NCBI GenBank assembly: GCA_946811695.1
Contig: OX328131.1
Coordinates: forward strand, 7,802,826-7,866,825
Length of the DNA: 64,000 bases
Reading direction: 5' to 3'
Source: Gonocerus acuteangulatus
Taxonomy: Eukaryota > Arthropoda > Insecta > Hemiptera > Coreidae
Every line of letters begins with the position of its first letter. Positions within the stretch are counted from its first letter, which is position 1. The position numbers were made by a program, and so were the translations under genes. Shown piece after piece: positions 9,961-20,126 of the stretch. The notes beneath the pieces are model-generated. The model searched no databases and had not been told where the DNA came from. It saw only the letters and a list, made by a program, of their open reading frames with translations.

Positions 9961-10926
9961 ATAACAAACTGTATAATCGAAATCAACGCTTTCGAAAATA
10001 GATTTTTTCCCCCCCGAAAACCCGTGGGCATCTGGAAGTTATGCGGCACTGGTATCTCTTCGCTTATTACATAACCTTAAATTCGCCATAAAACAGTTCA
10101 AAGTAATTTAAGGGAACGTTTGTCAATTTTATCATCTATTCCCTTTTAGTGTCATAAAAAGGAAGCATAAAAAACGCCGTTCCTTTTGAAGACTCCGGTC
10201 AGGGAAAAGGTTTAGAACCCACTTAACCCGAGGAATTAATGAAAAGAAGCTCCGAGACACCAAAGAGGTTCTAAAGCTCTGATGATATAACGACCAGGGT
10301 ACAGTGACGTCACTTTTTTACTACCCGCTCTCTAGCGGACTAAAAGCGGATTACAAAAAGAAGAAGAAGGTCTTATCTTAATGCTGTGGATTACAAGCCT
10401 TCTGCTTTTCCCTCCCCTACCATCCTATCCTTATCACCAACCACAATATCAGATAGCAAATAGAAGTAAAAAAGCTAAAATAATTGCCGTAGTTTTATAT
10501 TCTACAATTAAATTATTTTAAATAAAACAAATTCGTACGTAGGAACTGCGTCATCTTAGTTCGTTTCCTAGTTTCATCTGGAAAGCATGGTATACTCTGT
10601 TTCGATGTTTCATGAAAAATTGAAACATGTCCTGCCAAAACATCTCGATGACAAGCGAGATCCACGCTCCACAATGCACAAGAAGCTCTCAGCGAAAATT
10701 ACTCGCTCCACCTCCTCGATTTTCGCTCATTCTAAAGGTAGCTTCTATTGCAAACAAAATGTTATTTGTTTCTCAATTACACATACCTAATGTTTTACTG
10801 AACAAATTGCAATTAGAAAACAACAACCAGTTAACAAGTGAGGCATAAGAGAAAACCCGACAGACTAGAACTTTAAGTACCGATTTCTGCGAGCATCGAT
10901 CGCTCAACCGAAATGGAAGAAAATGG
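9961..10926. other. Unassigned DNA with short dispersed motifs
   Basis: No convincing gene. Two short frames at 10587-10848 have no family features. A GAACTGCGTCATCTTAG motif near 10543 is shared with 36842 and, inverted, 7820-7850, marking an unknown dispersed element. AAGAAGAAGAAGG at about 10357 could be a retrotransposon tail. ATCGAAATCAACG near 9978 echoes the repeat at 14800 and 34880. Confidence 0.5.
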
Positions 10927-11053
10927 CCGATTACTCCGAAGTTAAGCAACGTCGGGCGTGCGCGGAATCTAAATGGCTGACCGTCCACGTGCTAATGTCA
11001 GGATGGCAACCTGTAGATAGCCCGGCAGTTGTTAATAAGCCGTAAAAAAAATT
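10927..11053 (+). mobile_element. 5S rRNA-derived SINE, copy 1
   Basis: The head contains CCGAAGTTAAGCAACGTCGG and, after a gap, ATGGCTGACCG, which match the internal control region (A box to C box) of 5S rRNA genes, as in SINE3-type elements. It continues into GGATGGCAACCTGTAGATAG, a CCCGGCAG...TTAATAAGCCG hairpin-like end and an A-run. The tail is shared with the copy at 14899-15020 and with the tRNA-Leu-like SINE at 19086. It is not a 5S gene: both termini of 5S rRNA are absent. Confidence 0.8.
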
Positions 11054-11154
11054 AAGAAAATGTATAAAATAACCTTTACGAAAAAAGTTGGTTTTCTCGA
11101 AAACGGTTATAGATATGGACTGGAAAATTATTTCAATGAAATCGGCACAACCGT

Positions 11155-11158
<4 letters not shown>

Positions 11159-11252
<94 letters not shown>

Positions 11253-11781
11253 AAAAGGTGTGTGTCTGTCTCATTGTCAGTCTGTTTGACTGTCTGTTCC
11301 TTATACAAATCAACGCCGTATGACCGATTTTGACCAAACTTTGTACACAGTTAGTCCTTCTTCCGGGGAGTGCACTTGGTTAGGTTAAAATAGTCTAGCA
11401 GCTGCCTGTCTGTTTGTTCCTTATACAAATTCTCACAGCTTGACCAAACTTGGCACACGGGTAGGTCTTGATCTGGAAAGTGTCATGGGCTAGGTAAAAA
11501 TCCTCTATATGCTCTTTGTCTGTCTGTTTGTTTCTTATACAAATCCACACCGTGTGATCGATCTTGACCAAACTTGGCACACAGGTAAGTCTTGATCCGG
11601 GGAGGCTAGGTCAAACGCGTCTAGGACTCACAGTTCGGAGGTGACGGATTCGAAACTGTGAACCCGAACAGTAACAGATTTGCATTATTACATTTTAATA
11701 TTTCTTATTTGGTATCTAATTTGTTTTTGCTTTTCCAGATGCAGAAAGTTGGTGTAGCATTGCAAGCCGGGTAGCAGCTAG
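11159..11781 (+). mobile_element. Helitron-like 3' end with (TA)n and three subrepeats
   Basis: (TA)n at 11159-11248, then three diverged subrepeats of about 115 bp starting near 11291, 11405 and 11518 (TTCCTTATACAAAT..., TTGACCAAACTTGGCACACG). This is a sequence style seen in non-autonomous insect Helitrons. The end GCCGGGTAGCAGCTAG|T at 11764-11782 is a CTAG-T Helitron-type terminus, but the preceding hairpin is degenerate. The 5' TC end was not located. Coding is absent. Confidence 0.55.
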
Positions 11782-12414
11782 TTACTTATAAAATAAACAT
11801 TTAATGATGTGAATAGTTTTTTTATAGACTCCCACGGAAGCCCTAGAAGAGCGTAAAATGTGTTAAGCATGAAATTTACGATTTGGACCTGGAGACAATT
11901 CTTCAAATTATTTAAGGTGATATTTATTAAAAACATTAAAAATATTCATTCTAAAAAAAAGAACAGTGTTCAGAGATTTTGCGAATTCAAGAAGGCCTAA
12001 ACTCACCTCCCCCCCCCCCCCACCCAATTCCTGTTGTAGAATAGCACTACCTAGCGGGTTGGAAGACCCAATCTTAAATGCAAACAGGTTTCAATCATTC
12101 AAGCAGTTCTTCCTACACATTCAATCTCTCCTTTCTATTCCATGCTTTTTTCAAGAACAATCAGACATTCAATATTTATTAATATCCTTATTATATATTC
12201 GCATTGTAATTTATTCAATGAAATTAAATCAATCCTACAACATCCACAAACAAACTATACACCTTCCTGGCATATCTAAATGGACAACACGGACGGACAT
12301 GTTTGCAACTTCCATAACATAACGTTTTTTGTCAATATGTACAGAATACACAGGCCATAGATATATTGTCGTGCCCAGAACTTTCAGAAACTTGTATTAG
12401 TGGACAGTCAGCAC
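11782..12414. other. Unassigned DNA
   Basis: Contains a C-run (12008-12021) and a 118-codon frame (11966-12322) with no recognisable domain and no neighbouring splice or promoter evidence. I do not call it a gene. Confidence 0.5.
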
Positions 12415-12667
12415 CATGGGCGTATATAGGAAATAATTTCGGGGGGGGGGGGGGTCTGGGAGAATTTCGGGAGGCTGGGAGCATTCGGGGGGTGTGGAAT
12501 ACTAACAATATAAAAATTAGAATAGTTAGCCAACAAAAACGCTATTACCCCTAAAAAAAAATATTGTTTCTGAACTAAGTGAATTTATTTAATTTATTTT
12601 TAACGTTTTCATGACACATTTTTACCGATGAAATCAGAATTCAGCCTCCCCTTATATACTGGCCATG
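12415..12667. mobile_element. hAT-like MITE, copy 2
   Basis: Same ends and body as 3249-3527 (CATGGGCGTATATAG...CCATG), including the G-run and the GGAATACTAACAAT and ACACATTTTTACCGAT blocks. Flanks GTCAGCAC (12407-12414) and ATCAGCAG (12668-12675) match at 6 of 8 positions, an aged 8 bp duplication. Confidence 0.8.
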
Positions 12668-13200
12668 ATCAGCAGATAAAAGCTATATTGGAATAACTCC
12701 ACCACACTGACATACTTGTTTATTAACATACTTGGTTATTTTCACTATACTTTATTTTTGATCTTGACCACGGACAATTTTATTAATGAGCTAATTATAT
12801 TTCCTCATTTTTGAGGTTTCGGCCTCAGGGCCATCCTCATTAGCCTCAGGGCCATCCTCATTAGCCTAGAAGAAAAACAAATTCATTGTATTTAATTACA
12901 TCAAAAATTACCCCCTTTATCCATACAATGTAAAATTTCTGAAAAATCTCCTTAAGTTATATTACCTTCTTTCATAAATCCACATATATTCGCCCTATTT
13001 CCACAAGGGATTGTCATCACTTTAAATCTATAACTTTAAATCTATAGGATTGTCCATCTTCTAGAACTAAAACTATTCTACATTTTTAAACACTTGGAGT
13101 TACCCCAGACCATGTGGCCACAACATTCCACCATTTTCTATTTACACTATCATAAGATTCTGTCTCTAATCCCATATATTAAAAATTGGTTACTTTCATT
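12668..13200. other. Unassigned DNA with a 24 bp duplication and hammerhead-like motif
   Basis: GCCTCAGGGCCATCCTCATTA is present twice in tandem (about 12821-12866). On the minus strand this reads CTAATGAGGATGGCC...GGCCGAAACC, a distant hammerhead-like arrangement with a changed core base and extra nucleotides, so not functional as drawn. Nothing else is recognised. Confidence 0.45.
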
Positions 13201-13201
13201 T

Positions 13202-13240
13202 ATTAGGTCAGCCCAAAAGTTTGTACGCATTTTTGGGAAA
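13202..13240 (+). mobile_element. mariner-like terminal inverted repeat, solo end
   Basis: TTAGGTCAGCCCAAAAGTTT followed by GTACGCATTTTTGGG resembles the end of a mariner-family element. No partner end and no transposase were found within the next kilobase, so this is a remnant or a solo end. Confidence 0.45.
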
Positions 13241-13559
13241 TTATTAAATAGTTTAAATTAAACACAATTTGGTATAAACTACAATAATATAATTGATAAA
13301 CAGCAAAACTATTAGACACAGGTATAATTAACGTTCAGGATTTAACTAGTCGTGAAGACGGTAAACTATTTCAAATTGTTCAACTATCAAGGAAAGAACT
13401 TTGATAAGGATTATCAATGGAACATTAAATCAATGTGTTGGAAATGTAATTACTCTTGTTAGGTAGTTCTGACGCTTTTTTTATTAATTTTATAGAGATT
13501 ATCTTCCTGGAATTTTTAGTTCTTTTTTTTTATTTAATTAAATCTATGACGTGTAACTA

Positions 13560-13850
13560 CTTTAGCGAGGTTTCTCATTTCCACTATAAGAACGAAACCC
13601 GCTTATGCGGTTTACCCCCTGAAGTGCCTTACTGAATTCTCTACATAAAAGTATCCAAAGGAATTTTCGATGGGGCGAAGTCAATCGGAGGAATAAATGC
13701 TTTAAACTTTGAAATTGTTAGGATTGTTCTTTTGAACGGGTTTTTGTGTCGGTTTAACTAACTTTTGAATTGATTGTTTATTGTTTTAAATTGAATTTAA
13801 TGATAAAATTAGTATTTTTGTAAAACAAGGTAAGAAACTGAGGAACGTAT
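13560..13850 (+). mobile_element. Helitron-like fragment with GC hairpin
   Basis: Degenerate hairpin TTTAGCGAGGTTT...CGAAACCCGCTTA (13562-13600) followed by GGGGCGAAGTCAATCGGAGG and downstream sequence that match the 3' body of 6471-7510. Truncated; no coding. Confidence 0.55.
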
Positions 13851-13984
13851 TGGTAATAGTGGTTCCTTTGGATACTGTAAGCTTCCTGTCCTGGCGCCTT
13901 AAATCTTCCTTCTCTCCGACATTTTATTTCCTAACCTACGTTTTGGCGGGAAATTTCTATTCAAACATAGTTTAAAATAAACCC

Positions 13985-14175
13985 TCTATTCCGATAGACC
14001 GATTTAGTTCATTTTTACAACACTTCTTTCTCATGACATACCCACTATGTATACCGCGTTTCGTTAAAATAGAACAGAAATTACGACCGGTATGAGCAAA
14101 TTAGTAATTTTAGTCCGGAATAAACCCCCCTCCTAATAAACCAGTATAGTTTATTTTTACAACACATTTTACTCT
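13985..14175 (+). repeat. About 150 bp unit repeat family, copy C
   Basis: One unit plus the start of another: ACCGATTTAGTTCATTTTTA, TACCGCGTTTCGTTAAAAT, AATTACGACCGGTATGAGCA and AATAAACCCCCCT. Opposite orientation to copy A at 166-564. Confidence 0.65.
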
Positions 14176-14779
14176 TAAGCATACATATCAGCATAAAACG
14201 TAGAATATAACTATTTTTCAATTTACAAGATGCAAGGTTGAAACGAAAAGACAATTTACACTAAGAGAAGCCAAAAAATGTATTAATCTAGGGGAGTGGG
14301 ATATCAGGATATGAATTCCAAAGTTCAAGTATTGAAAGTAAAGTTAGTAAGTTTAGAAACTTGACTTTAGTTCTTGAAGAAGTCTACTTAAGTCTAAATG
14401 CGAGTTGGTTACTTGAATCATATAAAATTCTGTTTTAATGAATGAGGGTTTAGTTTCAAACTTTTTCAGAACTTGTTCAAAGGAAACTGGATATCTAGGA
14501 AAAACTTTTACAAACAGTTATTATATTTTGGTGTTGCTTTTTTATTTTATTTTTTTTTAAGTTCTTGAAATAATCTAAGTTTAAAGATTTATGTGAAAAC
14601 AAGAAAAATTTAATCCTTCGCTAGACAATGTTAATTTTTTCATTTGTGATTGAGAGTACAGGTGTTACAGTTGAATTAAGGTAATTCCTAAGACCGATTT
14701 CTTAAATTTAGCTTTTCCCAAAATCGTTTGTTTATAAATAGTTAACGTTTTGTTAACAACGATTATTATTTTAAGGGTT
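14176..14779. other. AT-rich unassigned DNA
   Basis: No ORF, repeat boundary or RNA feature that I can support. Confidence 0.55.
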
Positions 14780-15330
14780 AATAATACATTGTGCGATCGA
14801 AATCAAAGCCATTTTCTTGAATTTATAAAGACTAAATAAATCTATATTTTTCAATTCTTCGTGTCAAACGTTTTAAATTGGATCTTAAAGTATCCAACTA
14901 CCTGAATGGGTGACCGACCACGTGCTGTTGGCATTATAATAGGATGGCAACCTATAGATAGCTCGGCGCCAATAGCTAAACAGTTGATGAGCCGTTAAAA
15001 AAAAAAAAAAAAAAAAAAAAAAAGTATCTAACAAAAATTTCAATTCGAGAAAAAAAATGGCGGCCCAGAGTCTGACGAACGGAAACCCTTTTTTTCACGG
15101 GCGACAGTCTGCAGGAAGCAATTTTTAATCTAGAACGAAAAAATAAAATTATTGCCAAAAAAGAAGGTTAAATCTAGTAAAGTATGTAGGATTTTTAAGA
15201 AATATTGATTTTTTTTTCGAAAATGGGGAACAATTATTAATTTTCTATTAAAAAATCCGTCGAAAATCGGTGACAAAATCGCTATAATTCAATGAATCGA
15301 AAAAATACTACGTACTTTACTAGCAAATAT
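14780..15330 (+). repeat. Dispersed ~450 bp repeat R34, copy 1 (interrupted by a SINE)
   Basis: Matches 34855-35330 along its length: GCGATCGAAATCAAAGCCAT, a TGACGAACGGAAAC block, AAGAAATATTGATTTTT, TTTCTATTAAAAAATCCGTC and TTCAATGAATCGAAA followed by ATATCATTAGGA. The 5S-derived SINE at 14899-15020 interrupts this copy. No ends or TSD were found; non-coding. Confidence 0.75.
14899..15020 (+). mobile_element. 5S rRNA-derived SINE, copy 2 (12 bp TSD)
   Basis: 5'-truncated copy starting inside the 5S-like head (CTGAATGGGTGACCGACCAC), continuing with AGGATGGCAACCTATAGATA, GCTCGGCG and a 25-nt A-run. Flanked by AAAGTATCCAAC (14887-14898) and AAAGTATCTAAC (15021-15032), an 11/12 target duplication. 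The tail is shared with a tRNA-derived SINE (19086-19280). Confidence 0.85.
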
Positions 15331-15742
15331 CATTAGGAGGCTGCAGTTAATATTGCATTTTGTATATGTTTATTTTGCAAAAAATGAATCTGCAGTAATA
15401 ATTCTTCTTCTAATAAAAATAATAATTATTTTATTCATAAATTCAAATCAAATAATAATACTGATTAGGTCCTCTGGGTAGGTAAAAATAAATAATAGAA
15501 CTGTTTAAGCAAGGTAGAAAAATATCCAGGTCGAGATGACGTCAGTAGTCAGGGTGAAATGTTGAGCCTCGGTGCTGGGATAGATGTGCGCATTGCAGCC
15601 TCTTTGGTGGACAGGTAACCGGCGCGAGAGGTAACACCGGAGTCTCCGTATAAAAATAGAAAATACAGTGCAGTTAGTCACGGTTTGAAGCAGGTTAGGT
15701 AGGAGTTATCAAGTTGTCTTTTTCGGAGCATATTCTATGCCC
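15331..15742. other. Unassigned DNA
   Basis: No coding frame or repeat boundary recognised. It is somewhat less AT-rich near 15590-15650 (GGTAACCGGCGCGAGAGGTA). Confidence 0.5.
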
Positions 15743-16168
15743 GGGGGGGCGAGGTTAGCTCAGTGGTAGAGCACTGGACTAATAAGGGGCGAGGTTAGCT
15801 CAGTGGTAGAGCACTGGACTAATAAGGGGCGAGGTTAGCTCAGTGACAGAGCACTGGACTAATAAGCTGGAGGCCTGAGTTCAAATCCCGAGCAAGCACT
15901 AAAGATTTTTTCTTCTAGTGTCTTCGTTCATGGGTTGAATTCGGCCTCCCTGACCGTCCCTAGGCGAACCCAGCCTTTAATTAATTTAATTAATAATGGG
16001 TACCTTGGGTGCTAATGACTCTAGCAGTCGAAGCGGCCAAGGGGGAAATCAGGCGGCCGGAGCATAGTACTGACCACACTATCTCCCTAGTGTGCCGTAT
16101 GGTCATGAATCAGATACCTCTATAGTATCTGCCCCTCAGGGCCCTCGTGGCCTGTTACGGGACTGATT
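15743..16168 (+). mobile_element. SINE family S1, copy with triplicated tRNA head
   Basis: The 40 bp head segment GGCGAGGTTAGCTCAGTGGT...ACTAATAAGG occurs three times in tandem (A boxes at about 15754, 15794 and 15834). Only the last continues into the B-box-like GAGTTCAAATCCCGAGC and the body (CTTCTAGTGTC, TTAATTAATTTAATTAATAA, GGTGCTAATGACTCTAGCAG, CCTGTTACGGGACTGA). The third head has GACAGAG for GGTAGAG. An interrupted T-rich run follows. Confidence 0.9.
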
Positions 16169-17020
16169 TTATTTTTTTTTTTTATTTATTTTTTTTTTTA
16201 TTTTTTTTTTATTCTATGCCCGGATCCAGCTTTTATTCTGCAGGCTGTCCTCTCGGCGAATGGTAAGATTTTCCCATAATTCCCTCAATTCTCTCCTTAA
16301 ACCTCTTCCTATCTTCTCACCCTTCAATGCCGTGTACCTGGAGGTGAATGTCCTAAAGGTAAGGCTGATTATTATATTTACTATATATCTGTGTTGTACC
16401 TATAGTCCATTATTTTTCACTCACCGCTTTTATTTGACCTCTCCAGGGCATTATTTTTTTTTTTTTTTTTTAAGCTATTTATTTATCTTACAACAGTTAT
16501 TAACTACATCCAATATTCCAGGCTTCTCTAATTTATTACTAGACGCCCGATTATATTATCTACGTTGAAGACCATACACCAAACTTATGAATACATCATC
16601 CCAAAGTCAGTAATTACTTGGAAACTTGGCTTCATTAAACATAATGGCGGATTGGAGTAATTTGTTTTAATAATGGCCAAGCAATTTTCCTAAAATATTA
16701 ATATGGCTTCCCCTGATGAGTTCTGCCCCTTGGAGAGAATTATGACCGAACGACTTCCATGAATTCATTACATAAAAGTTACATGAGTTAAAGTGAGCTG
16801 AAATACTTTTTGCTTGTATTTTACTTATCACTTTGCTAATATTTTACTTTTTACTCTTTTTTTTTTTTTTTTTTTTTTTTTTTGTTATTTACTCCTGTTT
16901 GAATCCTTGAAATATCCGAGAGGTTTTTTGGCCAGAATCTAGGCGTAAGGCGGGTAGAATCAGCAAAGCTAAGGGAAGGAAGAGTACTTGATATTAAGCA
17001 TATTTTATGTGTGTGTTTTT
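16169..17020. other. Unassigned DNA with homopolymer T tracts
   Basis: T-rich stretches at 16169-16212, 16445-16470 and 16856-16883. A 102-codon frame at 16260-16568 is driven by pyrimidine-rich sequence and shows no domain. No gene supported. Confidence 0.5.
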
Positions 17021-17023
17021 TTA

Positions 17024-17062
17024 GCGGGTTTCCTCCCACCTTTCGTAGGGAGGAAACCCGCT
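17024..17062. repeat. Dispersed GC-rich hairpin
   Basis: GCGGGTTTCCTCCC and GGGAGGAAACCCGC pair perfectly over 14 bp with an 11-nt loop. The same hairpin type occurs at 6471-6508, 37185-37213 and, degenerate, at 7483, 13562 and 46316. It is followed by GCCGACTAGAAAATTTC, as at 6540. Confidence 0.8.
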
Positions 17063-17306
17063 TAGAAATTGCCGACTAGAAAATTTCATATTTCAAATCC
17101 TATAGATGCGAAACTAAGGGGGGTTTACATCTGATAGTTATTGCAGAATATTTATGACAGACGGAATTATGACTAATGTGAACTACGTATAATTTCTGTC
17201 TAGGATATATATTTCTATCAGGAGCTGTAAGTGTCGACACTTCTATACCATCAGATGTAAACACTGTTTATTAAGAGAAGAATTTATTTAACAATTTAAA
17301 TCTAAG

Positions 17307-17507
17307 ATGGCTTACATCATTGACCCGACAATAAGATATGAGACGAATGATCCCCTGCAGGCAGAAGAAGTCAACAAGGAAAAAACAGCTATATACTCTA
17401 AGTGCACCCAATTCTACAAGGAAAAATTCCAGGATACTTTTGGAAGAAGAGAGTATGTAGTCCAAGGCCTATGTTTCGGGGGACAAGCGATTTCCAACAA
17501 GGACTAA
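17307..17507 (+). pseudogene. R2-like retrotransposon C-terminal endonuclease-region fragment
   Basis: 66 codons beginning MAYIIDPTIRYETND, then EEVNKEKTAIY, FYKEKF and EYVVQGLCFGGQAISNKD. The DPTIR(Y/F)E...EVN.EK..IY...YK.KF order resembles the end of the restriction-like endonuclease region of R2-type retrotransposon proteins, where the family usually has a GARG-like turn at the GGQA position. RT and the N-terminal zinc fingers are absent. After the stop a second frame (LSVDPNKLCIPRES) runs into the first repeat unit. Assigned from remembered family style, not by search. Confidence 0.5.
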
Positions 17508-17545
17508 GCGTGGATCCCAACAAACTCTGTATCCCCAGGGAATCA

Positions 17546-18330
17546 ATCTTGATAGATTCCCTGGGGATACTCAGCTACCATATATACGGGAGCTAACCAG
17601 CTGCTTATCAATCTTGATAGATTCCCTGGGGATACTCAGTTACCATATATACGGGAGCTAACCAGCTGCTTATCAATCTTGATAGATTCCCTGGGGATAC
17701 TCAGTTACCATATATACGGGAGCTAACCAGCTGCTTATCAATCTTGATAGATTCCCTGGGGATACTCAGCTACCATATATACGGGAGCTAACCAGCTGCT
17801 TATCAATCTTGATAGATTCCCTGGGGATACTCAGTTACCATATATACGGGAGCTAACCAGCTGCTTATCAATCTTGATAGATTCCCTGGGGATACTCAGT
17901 TACCATATATACGGGAGCTAACCAGCTGCTTATCAATCTTGATAGATTCCCTGGGGATACTCAGCTACCATATATACGGGAGCTAACCAGCTGCTTATCA
18001 ATCTTGATAGATTCCCTGGGGATACTCAGTTACCATATATACGGGAGCTAACCAGCTGCTTATCAATCTTGATAGATTCCCTGGGGATACTCAGTTACCA
18101 TATATACGGGAGCTAACCAGCTGCTTATCAATCTTGATAGATTCCCTGGGGATACTCAGTTACCATATATACGGGAGCTAACCAGCTGCTTATCAATCTT
18201 GATAGATTCCCTGGGGATACTCAGTTACCATATATACGGGAGCTAACCAGCTGCTTATCAATCTTGATAGATTCCCTGGGGATACTCAGTTACCATATAT
18301 ACGGGAGCTAACCAGCTGGTTATCAATCTT
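17546..18330 (+). repeat. 65 bp minisatellite, 12 units
   Basis: GATAGATTCCCTGGGGATAC recurs exactly every 65 bp from 17551 to 18266. Units differ almost only at CAGCTACC/CAGTTACC. Just before the array GTATCCCCAGGGAATC (17529-17544) is the exact complement of GATTCCCTGGGGATAC (17555-17570), forming a 16 bp stem that may have seeded the expansion. A direct tandem array with no spacers. Confidence 0.96.
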
Positions 18331-19085
18331 TCGGAATTCATTTCACAAAATTTACGCCCTCACCAATAAAAGTAATTGCATAAATTTAAAATTTCATTCA
18401 AATTTATTTTATTTATTTAATTCGTCACCAAAATTTATTTATTTATTATTTATTTTCTTGCCAAAACTCCTAATTAATTTAAAAATAAACCATATTTTAC
18501 CCAATTGAAATGAATTTTCGAAAGGTTGATAAGTAAGCTGTGTTTTGAGCAACCCAATATATTTGGGCAGCCCTCTTTATTTTGTTTTAAATAAAGAATT
18601 TCTTTCTTCTTTCAGATATAAATATCTTGGCTACTAGCTGTATTGTCGACACTTCTATACCAACAGATGTAAACACTGATTGTGTACGACAAAGGACACG
18701 GATGTATGTGAGTAAACGGGCCGTACTTTTAACGCAATTTCTAACAAATCCAGAACTGTCGTATACATATCCATGATATAAATGTCTAGCTATTTCTTTC
18801 AGTATGTAAACTTGCAAGAGAATATCTATCCGATACATGTATATCCTGCGAGAAGTGTCAGATGTAAACACACCATAATGGTGGTTCAATAGTCACCTGA
18901 CACATTGGAAAGTTTCAGCAATTTTCACATTATTTCCTAGTATTATTCAGAAAAATAGACTAGTCAATACCGAAAGCTTCCAAATAATCGGTGATTCAAC
19001 ACTTTCTAATACCTATGTATTACATTAAATCATAATATTTATTCTATATGTGTAAATTATAAATGAAACTTACTAATAAAACTCA

Positions 19086-19280
19086 GGAGGCCCGGTGGCC
19101 GTGAGTATTAAGGCGTGAGCACTTAACACTCAGTGCCAAAGTTCGTGGGTTCGATTCCCACTATGGGATGCTGGCTTTTCTGTAGAAAAAAAGAAAAGGC
19201 GTCTGGCTATAAAGGGTGGTAACCTATAGATAACCCGTCCAAAAATTCTTAGTTAATAATAATGGACGTTAAAATTTTCA
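19086..19280 (+). mobile_element. tRNA-Leu-like SINE, family S3
   Basis: The head GGCCCGGTGGCCGTGAGTAT resembles a class II tRNA; a CTTAACA loop would give anticodon TAA (Leu), and GGTTCGATTCC at about 19148 is a perfect B box. The body includes TGCTGGCTTTTCTGTAG and then GGTGGTAACCTATAGATAAC, the same tail motif as the 5S-derived SINEs, ending in a weak GTCC...GGAC hairpin. A free tRNA gene is unlikely because the acceptor stem is not formed. Target duplication not resolved. Confidence 0.75.
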
Positions 19281-19379
19281 TAAATAAAGTTGAGAAAGAA
19301 ATAGATCCGAAAAATAGTTTCTTTCGTTTTAATACGTAACAGAGCACATATCAAGTGTACCTGTAAAACTATTAACGCA

Positions 19380-19533
19380 AAAACGTAAGCTCTATGATTT
19401 TGTCACCCAACAAACCATGTTGCGCTCGACGGATTGTGCTGGTGAACGAACTTGGCTTTTAATATCACACAAAGCATTTTTGTACCAAATTTCGTCGGTC
19501 CATTTTTGAGCCAGCTAGAGAGCCAACGGACAA

Positions 19534-19602
<69 letters not shown>
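19380..19602. repeat. Helitron-like fragment and (TA)n tract
   Basis: TTGTACCAAATTTCGTCGGT and CATTTTTGAGCCAGCTAGAG resemble the 5' body of the Helitron-like family (compare 6700-6760), next to (TA)n at 19538-19602. Reading frames through the tract (repeated YI) are artefacts. Confidence 0.5.
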
Positions 19603-19604
<2 letters not shown>

Positions 19605-19740
19605 AGATGGAACGGCATTTTTCTCCAGCGGTGGTACTCCTCCTCACTTCTTCCTGGGATATTTCGATGGATTCATCTCCATCTTCGTCAGCCAGGTACT
19701 TATTGTTTCTTCCTCGGTGGTTGCCAAGGGAATGAAAATT
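19603..19740 (-). repeat. Dispersed repeat 'EEVRRSTTAGEK', copy 2
   Basis: Reverse complement of the window-start copy, nearly identical along about 125 bp, extending to AACCACCGAGGAAGAAACAA. It abuts (TA)n on its left. Its distance to the palindrome at 19911 is about 170 bp. Confidence 0.85.
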
Positions 19741-19910
19741 TTCTCGATCAGGGCTCCCTTTATACTCTCTAGCCCCAGTATCGGCGGACCAATGATGTTG
19801 AAGCTCCCTGGTGTAGTTGGGATTCTGTCCGTTGGTAGCGCTGATGGTACTGCGTCTATTTTTTTTTTTTTTTTTTTTTTCCTCCTGTAATTTCCTCGCC
19901 GTAAGGTTTA

Positions 19911-20126
19911 ATATGCTTGATGTTTATTTTTCGTCGCTGGGATGATATTTTAGATGGAACGGCATTTTTCTCCAGCGGTGGTACTCCTCCTCACTTCTTC
20001 CTGGGATATTTCGATGGAGATGAATCCATCGAAATATCCCAGGAAGAAGTGAGGAGGAGTACCACCGCTGGAGAAAAATGCCGTTCCATCTAAAATATCA
20101 TCCCAGCGACGAAAAATAAACATCAA

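Larger units (their letters stand above)
17286..18593 (+). mobile_element. Inserted R2-like non-LTR remnant carrying a 65 bp array
   Basis: The insertion splits the MITE at 17118. AAGAATTT occurs at 17278-17285 and 18594-18601, a likely 8 bp target duplication. It begins with a C-terminal retrotransposon coding fragment, followed by the 65 bp array and an AT-rich 3' region. A 5'-truncated R2-type element whose 3' UTR contains an expanded minisatellite would explain this order; the 3' end has no clear poly(A). Confidence 0.5.
17118..18875. mobile_element. PIF/Harbinger-like MITE, copy 3, split by an insertion
   Basis: Left part 17118-17277 and right part 18602-18875 align with the two halves of 2528-2951 (TTGCAGAATATTTATGACAG, TGTCGACACTTCTATACCA; then ATATCCATGATATAAATGTC and ATGTAAACACACC). 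TAA flanks both outer ends (17115-17117, 18876-18878), a clean TWA duplication. The centre holds the 1.3 kb insertion at 17286-18593. Confidence 0.82.

Noticed and set aside
10927..11000. 5S rRNA gene
   Set aside because: Only the internal control region is similar; both ends of 5S rRNA are missing and a SINE tail follows.
11966..12322. 118-aa plus-strand gene
   Set aside because: No domain or repeat partner; a proline run comes from a C homopolymer.
15751..15900. Cluster of three tRNA genes
   Set aside because: Only 40 bp half-heads are repeated; a single B box and SINE body follow.
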